Position numbers and translations under genes: made by a program. A model generated the notes under the pieces. It did not search any database and was not told the DNA's origin. It was given only the letters and a program-made list of their open reading frames with translations. 64,000 bases of DNA, taken from Streptomyces sp. HUAS YS2 (GTDB lineage Bacteria; Actinomycetota; Actinomycetes; Streptomycetales; Streptomycetaceae). The DNA lies in NCBI RefSeq assembly GCF_033343995.1, contig NZ_CP137573.1, positions 3,815,001 through 3,879,000 on the forward strand, read 5' to 3'. Positions 40,443 to 48,731 of the stretch are shown here, piece after piece; the stretch's first letter is position 1; every line of letters begins with the position of its first letter.

Positions 40443-40459
40443 CTTGAACTTAGTGCAAG
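40443..40459 (+). promoter_or_regulatory. TetR operator copy before the second membrane protein
   Basis: CTTGAACTTAGTGCAAG matches the motif at 39836 with only the central bases changed. It lies 24 bp upstream of the next start codon, giving the second gene its own regulated promoter. Confidence 0.75.
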
Positions 40460-40483
40460 ACCTCGCCTCCAGGAGACCCCGCC

Positions 40484-41032
40484 ATGCCGCTCACCATCGC
40501 CCTCGCCGCCACCCTCCAGCTCGCCCTCGCCGCCCTCTTCCTCGTCATCCCGGTCACCGTCTGGTTCACCGGTGCCGCCGCCCAGCGGGCCGCCGAGGCC
40601 GAGGTCGCCGCCCAGGGCCACCCGCCCGAGGTTCTCGCCCGGCACGGCATCCGGTTCGAGGAGGAGCGCTGGGAGTTCGGGTTCGCGCTCTCCATCGGCG
40701 CGCTCCTGACCGCGCTCGCCTCGCTCACCCTCGCCGCCCACGGCGGCGCGCGGCTCGCCTCCTGGATCGCCGAACCCCTGATCTTCCTGGTCGTCGGCTT
40801 CATCACGGCCGGCCAGGTCTTCGCGGTGAAGTACACCGAGGCCGCGTTCAAGCGGTCCGAGCACCCCGCCGCCCGCACCGTCGACGCCAAGGCCGTCATC
40901 GCCGCCGCGAACTCCGGCTTCCCGCGCTGGCTGCGCGCCCTGGTCCTGGTGCGCTTCCCGCTCGCGACGCTCGGCTCGCTCCTGGTCGTCGCCCTGCTGG
41001 CCACGCCGAGCGCCGCCGCGTACTTCGGCTGA
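40484..41032 (+). CDS. Integral membrane protein, paralogue of the preceding gene
   Basis: 182 residues from ATG 40484 (AGGAG upstream). The same layout of four membrane segments is seen (LAATLQLALAALFLVIPVTV, IGALLTALASLTLAAHGGA, LIFLVVGFITAGQVFA, ATLGSLLVVALLA), with related linkers such as LARHGIRFEEERWEFG versus LEENGMRFDASGHETW. It arose by tandem duplication. Function unknown. Confidence 0.7.
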   Translation: MPLTIALAATLQLALAALFLVIPVTVWFTGAAAQRAAEAEVAAQGHPPEVLARHGIRFEEERWEFGFALSIGALLTALASLTLAAHGGARLASWIAEPLIFLVVGFITAGQVFAVKYTEAAFKRSEHPAARTVDAKAVIAAANSGFPRWLRALVLVRFPLATLGSLLVVALLATPSAAAYFG

Positions 41033-41066
41033 GCCACGCCGAGCAGCCCCCGGCGTGAACGCACGA

Positions 41067-41092
41067 AAGCCCCGGACCTCGGTCCGGGGCTT
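41067..41092. terminator. Intrinsic terminator
   Basis: AAGCCCCGGACC (41067-41078) pairs with GGTCCGGGGCTT (41081-41092) between the converging membrane-protein and bL37 genes. Confidence 0.88.
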
Positions 41093-41120
41093 CGGCGTGT
41101 CAGGCGTACGGCGTCACGCG

Positions 41121-41195
41121 CTACGCGTTGGGGCGCTTGCCGTGGTTCGCCTTCTTCTTCTTGCGTGCGCGTCGCTTGTTGCCTCGCGTGGACAT
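41121..41195 (-). CDS. Ribosomal protein bL37
   Basis: Only 24 residues from ATG 41195, with a perfect AAGGAGG upstream: MSTRGNKRRARKKKKANHGK then RPNA. The extremely basic body and the ANHGKRPN ending are those of bL37, a small protein first seen in mycobacterial 50S subunit structures and conserved in actinobacteria. It has a possible -10 TAGACT near 41250 on the minus strand. Genes this short are easily missed by automatic calling. Confidence 0.85.
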   Translation of the reverse strand: MSTRGNKRRARKKKKANHGKRPNA

Positions 41196-41284
41196 GGGGC
41201 ATGTCCTCCTTGTTGTCTGATGTGCCGGACTTGCGCGGCATTGGTCAGTCTAGGAGCGCCCCACCCGATCCGCACCGCGGCCGA

Positions 41285-42067
41285 TCAGGCCGCGGCCACC
41301 TGGGCCTGCTGCGCGTCGGACGCCGGCTCGGGCGCCAGGAGACGCTGGGCCAGGTACCCGAAGGCGACACCGAACACTGCCCACAGCGTGACCTGGACGG
41401 CCAGTGCCGCCATCCGGAACTCCCACAGCACGGCAGCAGGGAAGCCGGCCTGGACCGCGTCGTCGTTGCCGGGCAGGAACGCGCACGCGAGCACGACCGC
41501 GGCGACGAAGCCCGCGAGCGCGACGAGGGTCGCGTTCCAGTTGCCGAGGCGCGGTGCGAGGCGGCGGCCCGCGATGGTCGCGGCGACGCCGAGCAGCACG
41601 CTCAGCAGGATCATCAGGAAGAAGAGCGTGGTGCGCTTCCCGATGGTGTCCGGGTTGCCGACGGCCGGCGGGGTCGCCGGGTACTTGAGGAACGGCACCA
41701 GGTAGACGGTGACGAACGCGGCCCCGGCGGTGAGCGCCGCCGTCGCACGCGGGCTGAACCGCCCCGTGCGGCCGAGCAGGAAGCAGAACGCGAGGGACGC
41801 GATGCCGCCCAGCGCCACCCCGTAGACGAGGACTCCGGTGGCCAGGCCGGCCGTGGACTGGACATCCCGGCTGACGAGTTCGGCCTCCGCCTCGTGGTGC
41901 CCGGGGTGCGCGGCGGCCTCCTTGGCCGCCGCGGCCTCCTCCACCGCGATCGAGGCGTCGACGGACGGCTCACCCGCGACGTACGCCACGGTGAAGGCGA
42001 ACAGTCCGGCGATCAGGCCCGCGAGCATGCCGCGGACCAACAGGTTTCTGACAGTCGATCCGTGCAT
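41285..42067 (-). CDS. cbtA: CbtA-type cobalt transporter subunit
   Basis: 260 residues from ATG 42067, with GAGGGGCGG upstream. Five or more membrane segments (VRGMLAGLIAGLFAFTVAYV at the start) and a His/Glu-rich loop AAHPGHHEAEAEL fit CbtA, the membrane subunit of a predicted cobalt transporter. It lies 14 bp after cbtB in the same transcript behind a cobalamin riboswitch, so it is predicted to import cobalt when B12 is scarce. Confidence 0.87.
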   Translation of the reverse strand: MHGSTVRNLLVRGMLAGLIAGLFAFTVAYVAGEPSVDASIAVEEAAAAKEAAAHPGHHEAEAELVSRDVQSTAGLATGVLVYGVALGGIASLAFCFLLGRTGRFSPRATAALTAGAAFVTVYLVPFLKYPATPPAVGNPDTIGKRTTLFFLMILLSVLLGVAATIAGRRLAPRLGNWNATLVALAGFVAAVVLACAFLPGNDDAVQAGFPAAVLWEFRMAALAVQVTLWAVFGVAFGYLAQRLLAPEPASDAQQAQVAAA

Positions 42068-42081
42068 GGTCGTGCCGCCCC

Positions 42082-42312
42082 TCAGTGGCAGGGGAAGCCG
42101 AGCAGGTGACGCCCGTCGTGCACCCACTCGTGCACGTCGGCGCCCGCGAAGACCGAGGTGGCGCCCTGCTCGGCGCCGACGAAGTAGAGGGCGATCAGCA
42201 TCAGGAGACCGCCGAAGACGGCCCAGGGCAGGACGGCGCGGACCGGCAGAGCGGCCGGTACGGCGACGGAAGGGGTGGCGGAAGAGACGGCGGGGGCGAC
42301 GGCCTCGGCCAT
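42082..42312 (-). CDS. cbtB: CbtB-type cobalt transporter subunit
   Basis: 76 residues from ATG 42312, preceded by GAGGAGGTACC. One membrane segment (VLPWAVFGGLLMLIALYFVG) is followed by the characteristic His-rich C terminus HEWVHDGRHLLGFPCH, which is thought to bind cobalt. It is the first gene of the riboswitch-controlled cbtBA operon. Confidence 0.88.
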   Translation of the reverse strand: MAEAVAPAVSSATPSVAVPAALPVRAVLPWAVFGGLLMLIALYFVGAEQGATSVFAGADVHEWVHDGRHLLGFPCH

Positions 42313-42354
42313 GGTGGTACCTCCTCGGGAACTCGCGTCCCATACGGTGGTGCG

Positions 42355-42455
42355 CGACGACGGTCGTCAGGTCTGACTTGCCGTCCCCTTCGCCGGGGGC
42401 GACTCACAGTGGCGCGACCGTGCCGGATTTGCACCGGACTTCCGTGTCGCCGTCG
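42355..42455 (-). promoter_or_regulatory. Cobalamin riboswitch upstream of cbtBA
   Basis: On the minus strand the conserved core reads GGAAGTCCGGTGCAAATCC, then GCGCCACTGTGA, a GC-rich stem with a GAA loop (42384-42398) and the B12 box AAGTCAGACCTGAC (42365-42380). The order and spacing are those of adenosylcobalamin riboswitches. It ends about 45 bp before cbtB and should repress the operon in the presence of B12. Confidence 0.9.
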
Positions 42456-42499
42456 TCGAGTTGTCGAATTGTCGCCGTGACCGTACCGCGTGTGACGGT

Positions 42500-42600
42500 C
42501 GCCGCCAAGACCAGCCGTATGCGTGAGGGATGTATCACCCTTGGCTTCTCCCCCTCCTGGCGGAGGGAGGTTCTCACGGCTTGCGCTGTGAGGGTTTCTG
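42500..42600 (-). ncRNA. Candidate omega RNA (reRNA) of the TnpB element
   Basis: The 3' end of tnpB and the adjacent right-end DNA form two hairpins: an 8-bp stem spanning the stop codon (42573-42580 with 42585-42592) and a 6-bp stem (42552-42557 with 42562-42567). In IS200/IS605-type elements the guide RNA is made from exactly this position. The 3' boundary and guide cannot be fixed by eye. Confidence 0.5.
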
Positions 42601-43779
42601 CTTCCTCGCCGGCGGCCCGCCCGGAATTCTCCGTTGAGGTCTTACGCCGGCTCCACAGACAGACACCGCCAACCCGGCGGCCAGGAGGTTCTTCGCCGCG
42701 TTCACGTCCCGGTCGTGGGTCGAACCGCAGCTCTCGCATGTCCAGATACGGACGCTCAGCGGCATCCTCTCGGCGAGGGCACCACAGTGGGAACACAGCC
42801 TGGAGGAGGGGAAGAAGCGGTCCACCGCGATCACTTCCCGCCCGTACCAAGCAGCCTTGTACTCCAGCAGGCCCCGGAACTCGGCCCACGCCACATCGCT
42901 GATGGCGCGTGCCAGGCTCCGGTTCTTGACCATGTTGCGCACGGTCAGGTCCTCGATCACGAGCGTTTGGTTGTCGCGCACGAGTCGAGTGGTGAGCTTG
43001 TGCAGGTGATCCCGGCGACGGTCAGCGATCCGGGCGTGGATCTTCGCGACCTTCCGCCGGGCCTTGCGCCGGTTGGCGCCGTCGCCCTTGGCCTTGCGGC
43101 ACAGCTCCCGCTGAGCCCTCGCGAGACGGGCACGGTCTCGGCGCTCGTGCCGGGGGTTGGCGACCTTCTCCCCGGTCGAGAGGGTCAGGAGGTGGTCCAG
43201 GCCGACGTCGATCCCGATCCCTGCGTCACTCGCGGGGAGCGGCTTGACGGACGGGTCGTCACACAGCAAGGAGACGAACCATCGCCCCGCACTGTCCTGC
43301 GAGACGGTTACGGTGGACGGCGTCGCCTTCTCGGGAATTGGGCGCGACCACACGATGTCCAGCGGCTCGGCCATCTTCGCCAGTGTGAGCAGCCCGTCCC
43401 GGAACCGAAACGCGGAGGTGGTGTACTCAGCCGACTTCCGCGACCTCTTCCGGCTCTTGAAGCGCGGGTACGCGGCCCGCTTCGCGAAGAAACCGACGAA
43501 AGCGGACTGCAGATGCCGCAGCGCCTGCTGGAGCGGGACGGATGACACCGCGTTCAGATAGGCCAGCTCATCCGTCTTCTTCCATGCCGTCAGCATCGCC
43601 GATGTGGCGTTGTAGTTCACCCGCTCCTGCCGGGCCCACGCCTCCGTACGAGCCGCGAGCGCCATGTTGTAAACCTTCCGCACGCACCCGAACGTGCGCG
43701 ACAGCTCCGACGCCTGCGCATCAGTCGGATGGAAGCGGTACTTGAATGCCCGCTTCACAGGGCTCGAGGTCACTCTCAC
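42574..43779 (-). CDS. tnpB: TnpB-type RNA-guided nuclease (IS1341-type transposase)
   Basis: 401 residues from ATG 43779. The N-terminal region begins KRAFKYRFHPTDAQASELSR. The RuvC acidic residues are visible in GIGIDVGLDHLLTL (Asp), LVIEDLTVRNMV (Glu) and HDRDVNAAKN (Asp), with a four-cysteine zinc ribbon CSHCG ... CESCG between the last two. All catalytic parts are present, so it may be active. No tnpA is nearby. It lies between the cbt riboswitch and a histidine phosphatase homologue. Confidence 0.93.
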   Translation of the reverse strand: MRVTSSPVKRAFKYRFHPTDAQASELSRTFGCVRKVYNMALAARTEAWARQERVNYNATSAMLTAWKKTDELAYLNAVSSVPLQQALRHLQSAFVGFFAKRAAYPRFKSRKRSRKSAEYTTSAFRFRDGLLTLAKMAEPLDIVWSRPIPEKATPSTVTVSQDSAGRWFVSLLCDDPSVKPLPASDAGIGIDVGLDHLLTLSTGEKVANPRHERRDRARLARAQRELCRKAKGDGANRRKARRKVAKIHARIADRRRDHLHKLTTRLVRDNQTLVIEDLTVRNMVKNRSLARAISDVAWAEFRGLLEYKAAWYGREVIAVDRFFPSSRLCSHCGALAERMPLSVRIWTCESCGSTHDRDVNAAKNLLAAGLAVSVCGAGVRPQRRIPGGPPARKQKPSQRKP

Positions 43780-43907
43780 AAACTAGCCTGAGAGCTTGTA
43801 ATCTGACGCTAATTCACCTGAATCGTGCGACGTTCCTCGGCCTGAGCTACCAGAGTCCGTTCCTCGCCCCACTCCTGGAGGGCGGAGCGTCCTTCGGAGG
43901 AGATCAG

Positions 43908-44486
43908 ATGACTGTACGGCTCACCCTCGTCGCGCCGGCGATGAACACCGCGCTGCGCGAGGCCCGTTTCGACGACGGGCCACTGGAACCGGCCGGCCGC
44001 GCGGCGGCGGCGGCTGTGGCGGCGGCCGGGGCGCTGCGGACCGAGGGCGCGCGGGTGCGCGTCTCGCCGTCGGTGCGGTGCCGCGAGACGGCGGACGCGC
44101 TGGGTCTCGGTGGCGCGGCGGAGCCGCGCGAGGCGCTCGCCGGCTGCGCGATGGGCCGTTGGCGCGGGCTGCGGCTCGACGAGGTGGCGGCGGCGGAGGG
44201 CCCGGCCGTCGCGGCCTGGCTCGCCGACCCGGCGGCCGCGCCGCACGGCGGCGAGTCCCTGCGGGCCCTGCGCGAACGGGTCGGGGCGTGGGTGGAAAGG
44301 CTGGAGCCGGGGTGGGTGGTGGCGGTCGTCGAGCCGGATGTGTTGCGGGCGGTGGTGGTGCATGCGCTGGGGCTGGACGACGCTGTTCTGTGGCGGTTGG
44401 ATCCGCGGCCGTTGTCCGTGACGCATCTGACGGGGCGAGCCGGGCGGTGGAACCTGCGCCTCGGGGAGCCGCTGGGGAGGGGGTGA
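43908..44486 (+). CDS. Histidine phosphatase homologue lacking catalytic histidines
   Basis: 192 residues from ATG 43908 (GGAGGAG upstream). SPSVRCRETADALGL and the overall pattern match the family, but the first RHG motif is replaced by LVAPAMNTALREARF and the second histidine by VVEPDVLRAVVVHAL. A phosphohistidine mechanism is therefore unlikely. Its place beside cbtAB suggests a link to cobalt or cobalamin; the TnpB element now separates them. Confidence 0.75.
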   Translation: MTVRLTLVAPAMNTALREARFDDGPLEPAGRAAAAAVAAAGALRTEGARVRVSPSVRCRETADALGLGGAAEPREALAGCAMGRWRGLRLDEVAAAEGPAVAAWLADPAAAPHGGESLRALRERVGAWVERLEPGWVVAVVEPDVLRAVVVHALGLDDAVLWRLDPRPLSVTHLTGRAGRWNLRLGEPLGRG

Positions 44487-44506
44487 GGGGTGCGTTCGCG
44501 GGGTGC

Positions 44507-44590
44507 GTGCTGTGGGGTTCGTGCCGTGGGGTTCGTGCCGTGATGTTCGTGCCGTGGGGTTCGTGCCGTGATGTTCGTGCCGTGGTGTTC
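44507..44590 (+). repeat. Six tandem copies of a 14-bp unit
   Basis: GTGCCGTGGGGTTC and GTGCCGTGATGTTC units alternate, six in a row, starting 21 bp after the preceding stop codon. It looks like a minisatellite. Confidence 0.85.
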
Positions 44591-44611
44591 GGTGACGCGG
44601 GGGCCGTTCCG

Positions 44612-44715
44612 GGGGTGACGTCCGGGACTGCATGATTTACGGCGCCTCGGGGTCTTCGGATCCCGACCCCGCTCCGTGCGCCACAAATCACGCTTTACGT
44701 CCCGGACGCCACCCC
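44612..44715. terminator. Long imperfect hairpin between convergent genes
   Basis: Bases 44612-44628 pair with 44699-44715 (one mismatch), followed inward by TGATTT/AAATCA, GGCGC/GCGCC and CGGGGTC/GACCCCG. The roughly 104-nt structure lies between the histidine phosphatase homologue and GntR genes and can stop both transcripts. Confidence 0.7.
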
Positions 44716-44746
44716 CTCCACGTCCCCCGCTCCCGTCCGTCGTCGG

Positions 44747-45106
44747 CTATCCCTTCAGTTCCGTCCGGAGCAACGTCAGCAGTTCGTCGTCCGCCACTCC
44801 CAATGTTCTTGCTTCTGCCACCAGTTCTCTGACTCGTTCGAGCAGGTTCGCTCTGGCTGGTGTCGTCGTGCCGGGGATGATGACGGCGCCTCGGCCTCGG
44901 CGGAGTTCGATGAGGCCCTCCTCGCGGAGGCGTTGGTAGCCGCGGAGGACCGTGTGCACGTTGACTCCCAGCGAGTCGGCCAACTGACGTGCCGCCGGCA
45001 GGCGTTCGCCGGGTTCGGCGGTGCCGTCGGCGAGGGCGCCGCGCACGCAGGCGGCGATCTGGTCGCCGAGCGGGACGGCGGAGGCGGGATCCACCCGGAA
45101 CAGCAT
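44747..45106 (-). CDS. GntR-family regulator, YtrA-type
   Basis: 119 residues from ATG 45106. It consists of a GntR winged HTH (VPLGDQIAACVRGALADGTA, LPAARQLADSLGVNVHTVLR) and a short helical tail, as in the YtrA subfamily. The gene starts 3 bp after the DUF1648 gene on the same strand, so the two are one operon and it probably represses that operon from the operator at 46098. Confidence 0.88.
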   Translation of the reverse strand: MLFRVDPASAVPLGDQIAACVRGALADGTAEPGERLPAARQLADSLGVNVHTVLRGYQRLREEGLIELRRGRGAVIIPGTTTPARANLLERVRELVAEARTLGVADDELLTLLRTELKG

Positions 45107-45108
45107 GG

Positions 45109-46071
45109 TCAGACCCCTTCCCCGCGCGCGGCGAGCGTGTTCAGCAGGGCCGCCGCCGTCTTCGCGTCGTCCACGGTGACGGCGAACTCCCGGCCGCCCT
45201 CCCGCCGTACGACCAGGGCCTCGCCGGAGCGCAGCACCAGGCCGGTGCGGTGGGCGCGGACGCGGTAGCCCCAGCCCCCGAAGTCCGACACGGGGTCGAC
45301 GTCGCGCACGGTCGCGGCCGCGACGTCGTCGAGCGGGACGCGGATCCGCGGCCGGGCGGTCAGCACCGGCGCGACGGTCAGGCCGCGCCGGTCGACCGTC
45401 ACCCGCATCCGGGCCAGGGCGAGTCCGGGCACACCGACCACCAGCAGCAGGAGCGCGAGCGGCCAGGGTCCGAGGAAGAGGGAGACCAGCCCGGCGAGCA
45501 CGAAGGCCGCGCCGAGCGCCGTCAGCGTGCCCGAGCCGGCGTCGCGGGACCAGCCTGCCACCTCGCTCGGGCCCAGCGGCAACCGGTCGTACGACTCCGG
45601 GGCCGGCGCGTCAGTGTGCGTCTCCTCCGGTACGAGGCGGCTCAGCGCCCACCCCGCGAGCGCCGCGAGCCCGGCCGTGCCGGCCGCGAGCGCGAGGTTC
45701 GCGAGCGGTGAGACGACCCCCGTCGCGTCGGCCGCGTCGAGGTTGTCCCGCAGCAGGAGGACGAGCAGTGTGCCGGTGAACCCGGCGGTCGCCCAGGCGC
45801 CCCAGAGCACTCGGCGCCGTACCAGCGCGGTCCAGCCGGCACCGGTCGCGACCAGCAGGGACGCGCCGATGGCCGCGAAGGCGGTGAGGCCGGTCCAGCC
45901 GTCGGCGCGGCCTCCACCGCCGGCCGAGAAGTGCGTGGCGACGGGGTCCGGCAGCCGGTCCCACCAGACGGCGAGGGCCGCTCCGTACATCGCGAGGGCG
46001 AGTACGAAGGGCAGCGCGGTCATCAGCCGGAGCGTCGAGTCGGTGGCCGGGCGACGGGTTGCGTGGTTCAT
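45109..46071 (-). CDS. DUF1648 membrane protein
   Basis: 320 residues from ATG 46071. The DUF1648 signature WWDRLPDPVATHFSAGGGGR, then ADGW, follows the first membrane span. About six spans follow, then a soluble C-terminal PH-like domain (RRGLTVAPVLTARPRIRVPL onwards). DUF1648 proteins often accompany YtrA-type GntR regulators; the role is unknown. Confidence 0.85.
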   Translation of the reverse strand: MNHATRRPATDSTLRLMTALPFVLALAMYGAALAVWWDRLPDPVATHFSAGGGGRADGWTGLTAFAAIGASLLVATGAGWTALVRRRVLWGAWATAGFTGTLLVLLLRDNLDAADATGVVSPLANLALAAGTAGLAALAGWALSRLVPEETHTDAPAPESYDRLPLGPSEVAGWSRDAGSGTLTALGAAFVLAGLVSLFLGPWPLALLLLVVGVPGLALARMRVTVDRRGLTVAPVLTARPRIRVPLDDVAAATVRDVDPVSDFGGWGYRVRAHRTGLVLRSGEALVVRREGGREFAVTVDDAKTAAALLNTLAARGEGV

Positions 46072-46097
46072 CGAGAGCCTCCCGAGGTCTCTACGAT

Positions 46098-46121
46098 TCT
46101 AGTTGTTTGCACTCTACTAGA
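46098..46121 (-). promoter_or_regulatory. Candidate GntR operator
   Basis: TCTAGT (46098-46103) and ACTAGA (46116-46121) form an inverted repeat 27 bp upstream of the DUF1648 start, in the -10 region of the DUF1648-GntR operon. Confidence 0.5.
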
Positions 46122-46165
46122 ACAATGACCGCGCACGTCTGTGCTCCGGACGGTAATCGGCCGCC

Positions 46166-46606
46166 TTACTCGCTGCAGTCGTGGTCGCCCCGCTCGACGA
46201 CCACGCGGTCGAGGAGGCGGCGCAGTACGTCCTGCTCCTCCGACGTGAGGTTCGCGAAGAGTTCGCGCTCCGCCTCGCTCACCGCGCTGTCGACCCGTTC
46301 CAGCGCCGCCTCGCCCGCCTCGGTGATCTCCACGATGTGGCGGCGCCGGTCGGCCGGGTCGCGACGGCGCTCCGCGAGCCCGGACCCCTCCAACTCGTTC
46401 AGGATCGCCACCAGTTGGCTGGGATCGACCTCCAACACGGCAGCCAGGTCCCGCTGGCTCATGGCCCCGGGGGCCAGCTGCATCAGCGTCATCGCGTTCC
46501 TCGGATGCAGTCCGGCGACGCCGAGCGCCGTACGGATACGGGCGCCGGTGAGCTCACCCCGGAACGAGAGGAGAAAGCCGAGGCGGTCGGACGGTTCAGC
46601 AGCCAT
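46166..46606 (-). CDS. MarR-family transcriptional regulator
   Basis: 146 residues from ATG 46606 (GGTGGGTGG upstream); GTG 46615 is possible. The winged HTH is MSQRDLAAVLEVDPSQLVAI, then LNELEGSGLAERRRDPADRR. It is divergent from the DoxX gene with an inverted repeat between them and probably represses it. Confidence 0.88.
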   Translation of the reverse strand: MAAEPSDRLGFLLSFRGELTGARIRTALGVAGLHPRNAMTLMQLAPGAMSQRDLAAVLEVDPSQLVAILNELEGSGLAERRRDPADRRRHIVEITEAGEAALERVDSAVSEAERELFANLTSEEQDVLRRLLDRVVVERGDHDCSE

Positions 46607-46648
46607 GCCACCCACCGTAACAGCGGCTCCATTGTGGAGAACGGAAAA

Positions 46649-46668
46649 TCATTGATACCGTTCAACGA
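46649..46668. promoter_or_regulatory. Candidate MarR operator
   Basis: TCATTGATACCGTTCAACGA is a near-palindrome with one mismatch in its arms, midway between the divergent MarR and DoxX genes, in an AT-rich promoter region. Confidence 0.55.
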
Positions 46669-46698
46669 TTCCGCTCGACCTATTATTGGAGTGTCTCC

Positions 46699-47046
46699 AT
46701 GTTCATCGGCTACGCCGTCGTCGCGGTCCTGCTGACCTTCGCGCTGTCCGCCTCGGCCTTCCTGACCTTCACCAGAAACCCGCAGGTCGTCGGCAGCATG
46801 ACCAAGCTCGACGTACCGGACTCCTGGATGCCCTGGCTGGCCACCGCGAAGATCGCCGGCGCCCTCGGGCTGCTCGCCGGGCTCGCCGTCCCGGCGCTCG
46901 GCGGCGCGGCGGCGATCGGTGTCGCCCTCTACTTCATCGGCGCGCTGATCACCCACCTGCGCAAGAAGGACTACGAGGTCGCCCCGGTGGTCGTGCTGAC
47001 CCTGCTCGCCCTGGTCGCCCTGACCCTGCGCCTCCTCTCCGCCTGA
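46699..47046 (+). CDS. DoxX-family membrane protein
   Basis: 115 residues from ATG 46699. Four membrane spans (VVAVLLTFALSASAFL, IAGALGLLAGLAVPALGGAA, IGVALYFIGALITHL, VVVLTLLALVALTL), with the DoxX-like signature W-LATAKI-GALGLLAGL. The family is linked to thiol stress and quinone chemistry in some bacteria. Regulated presumably by the divergent MarR protein. Confidence 0.82.
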   Translation: MFIGYAVVAVLLTFALSASAFLTFTRNPQVVGSMTKLDVPDSWMPWLATAKIAGALGLLAGLAVPALGGAAAIGVALYFIGALITHLRKKDYEVAPVVVLTLLALVALTLRLLSA

Positions 47047-47104
47047 CGCAGCCCAACGAGACGGAACGTCTTGCGGGCGCCTTCGGACTGCCGTAGAGTC
47101 TCCG

Positions 47105-47127
47105 CAACGAGACGTCTCGTCTCGTTG
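47105..47127 (+). promoter_or_regulatory. Palindrome in the ABC-F leader
   Basis: CAACGAGAC (47105-47113) pairs with GTCTCGTTG (47119-47127), 24 bp before the TTG start. It could be an operator or an attenuator hairpin. Confidence 0.5.
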
Positions 47128-47150
47128 TCTGTCTGCTTCAGGAGGCGCCC

Positions 47151-48727
<1,577 letters not shown>

Positions 48728-48731
<4 letters not shown>

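Noticed and set aside
42404..42889. A 161-codon minus-strand frame overlapping the end of tnpB and the riboswitch
   Set aside because: It runs through the conserved riboswitch core and is out of frame with the TnpB zinc-ribbon region, so it is a shadow.
44487..44640. A His/Thr/Arg-rich repeat protein (ARTPRHEHHGTN type) on the minus strand
   Set aside because: It is the translation of the 14-bp minisatellite. Three frames are open across it and none has a binding site or homologous core.
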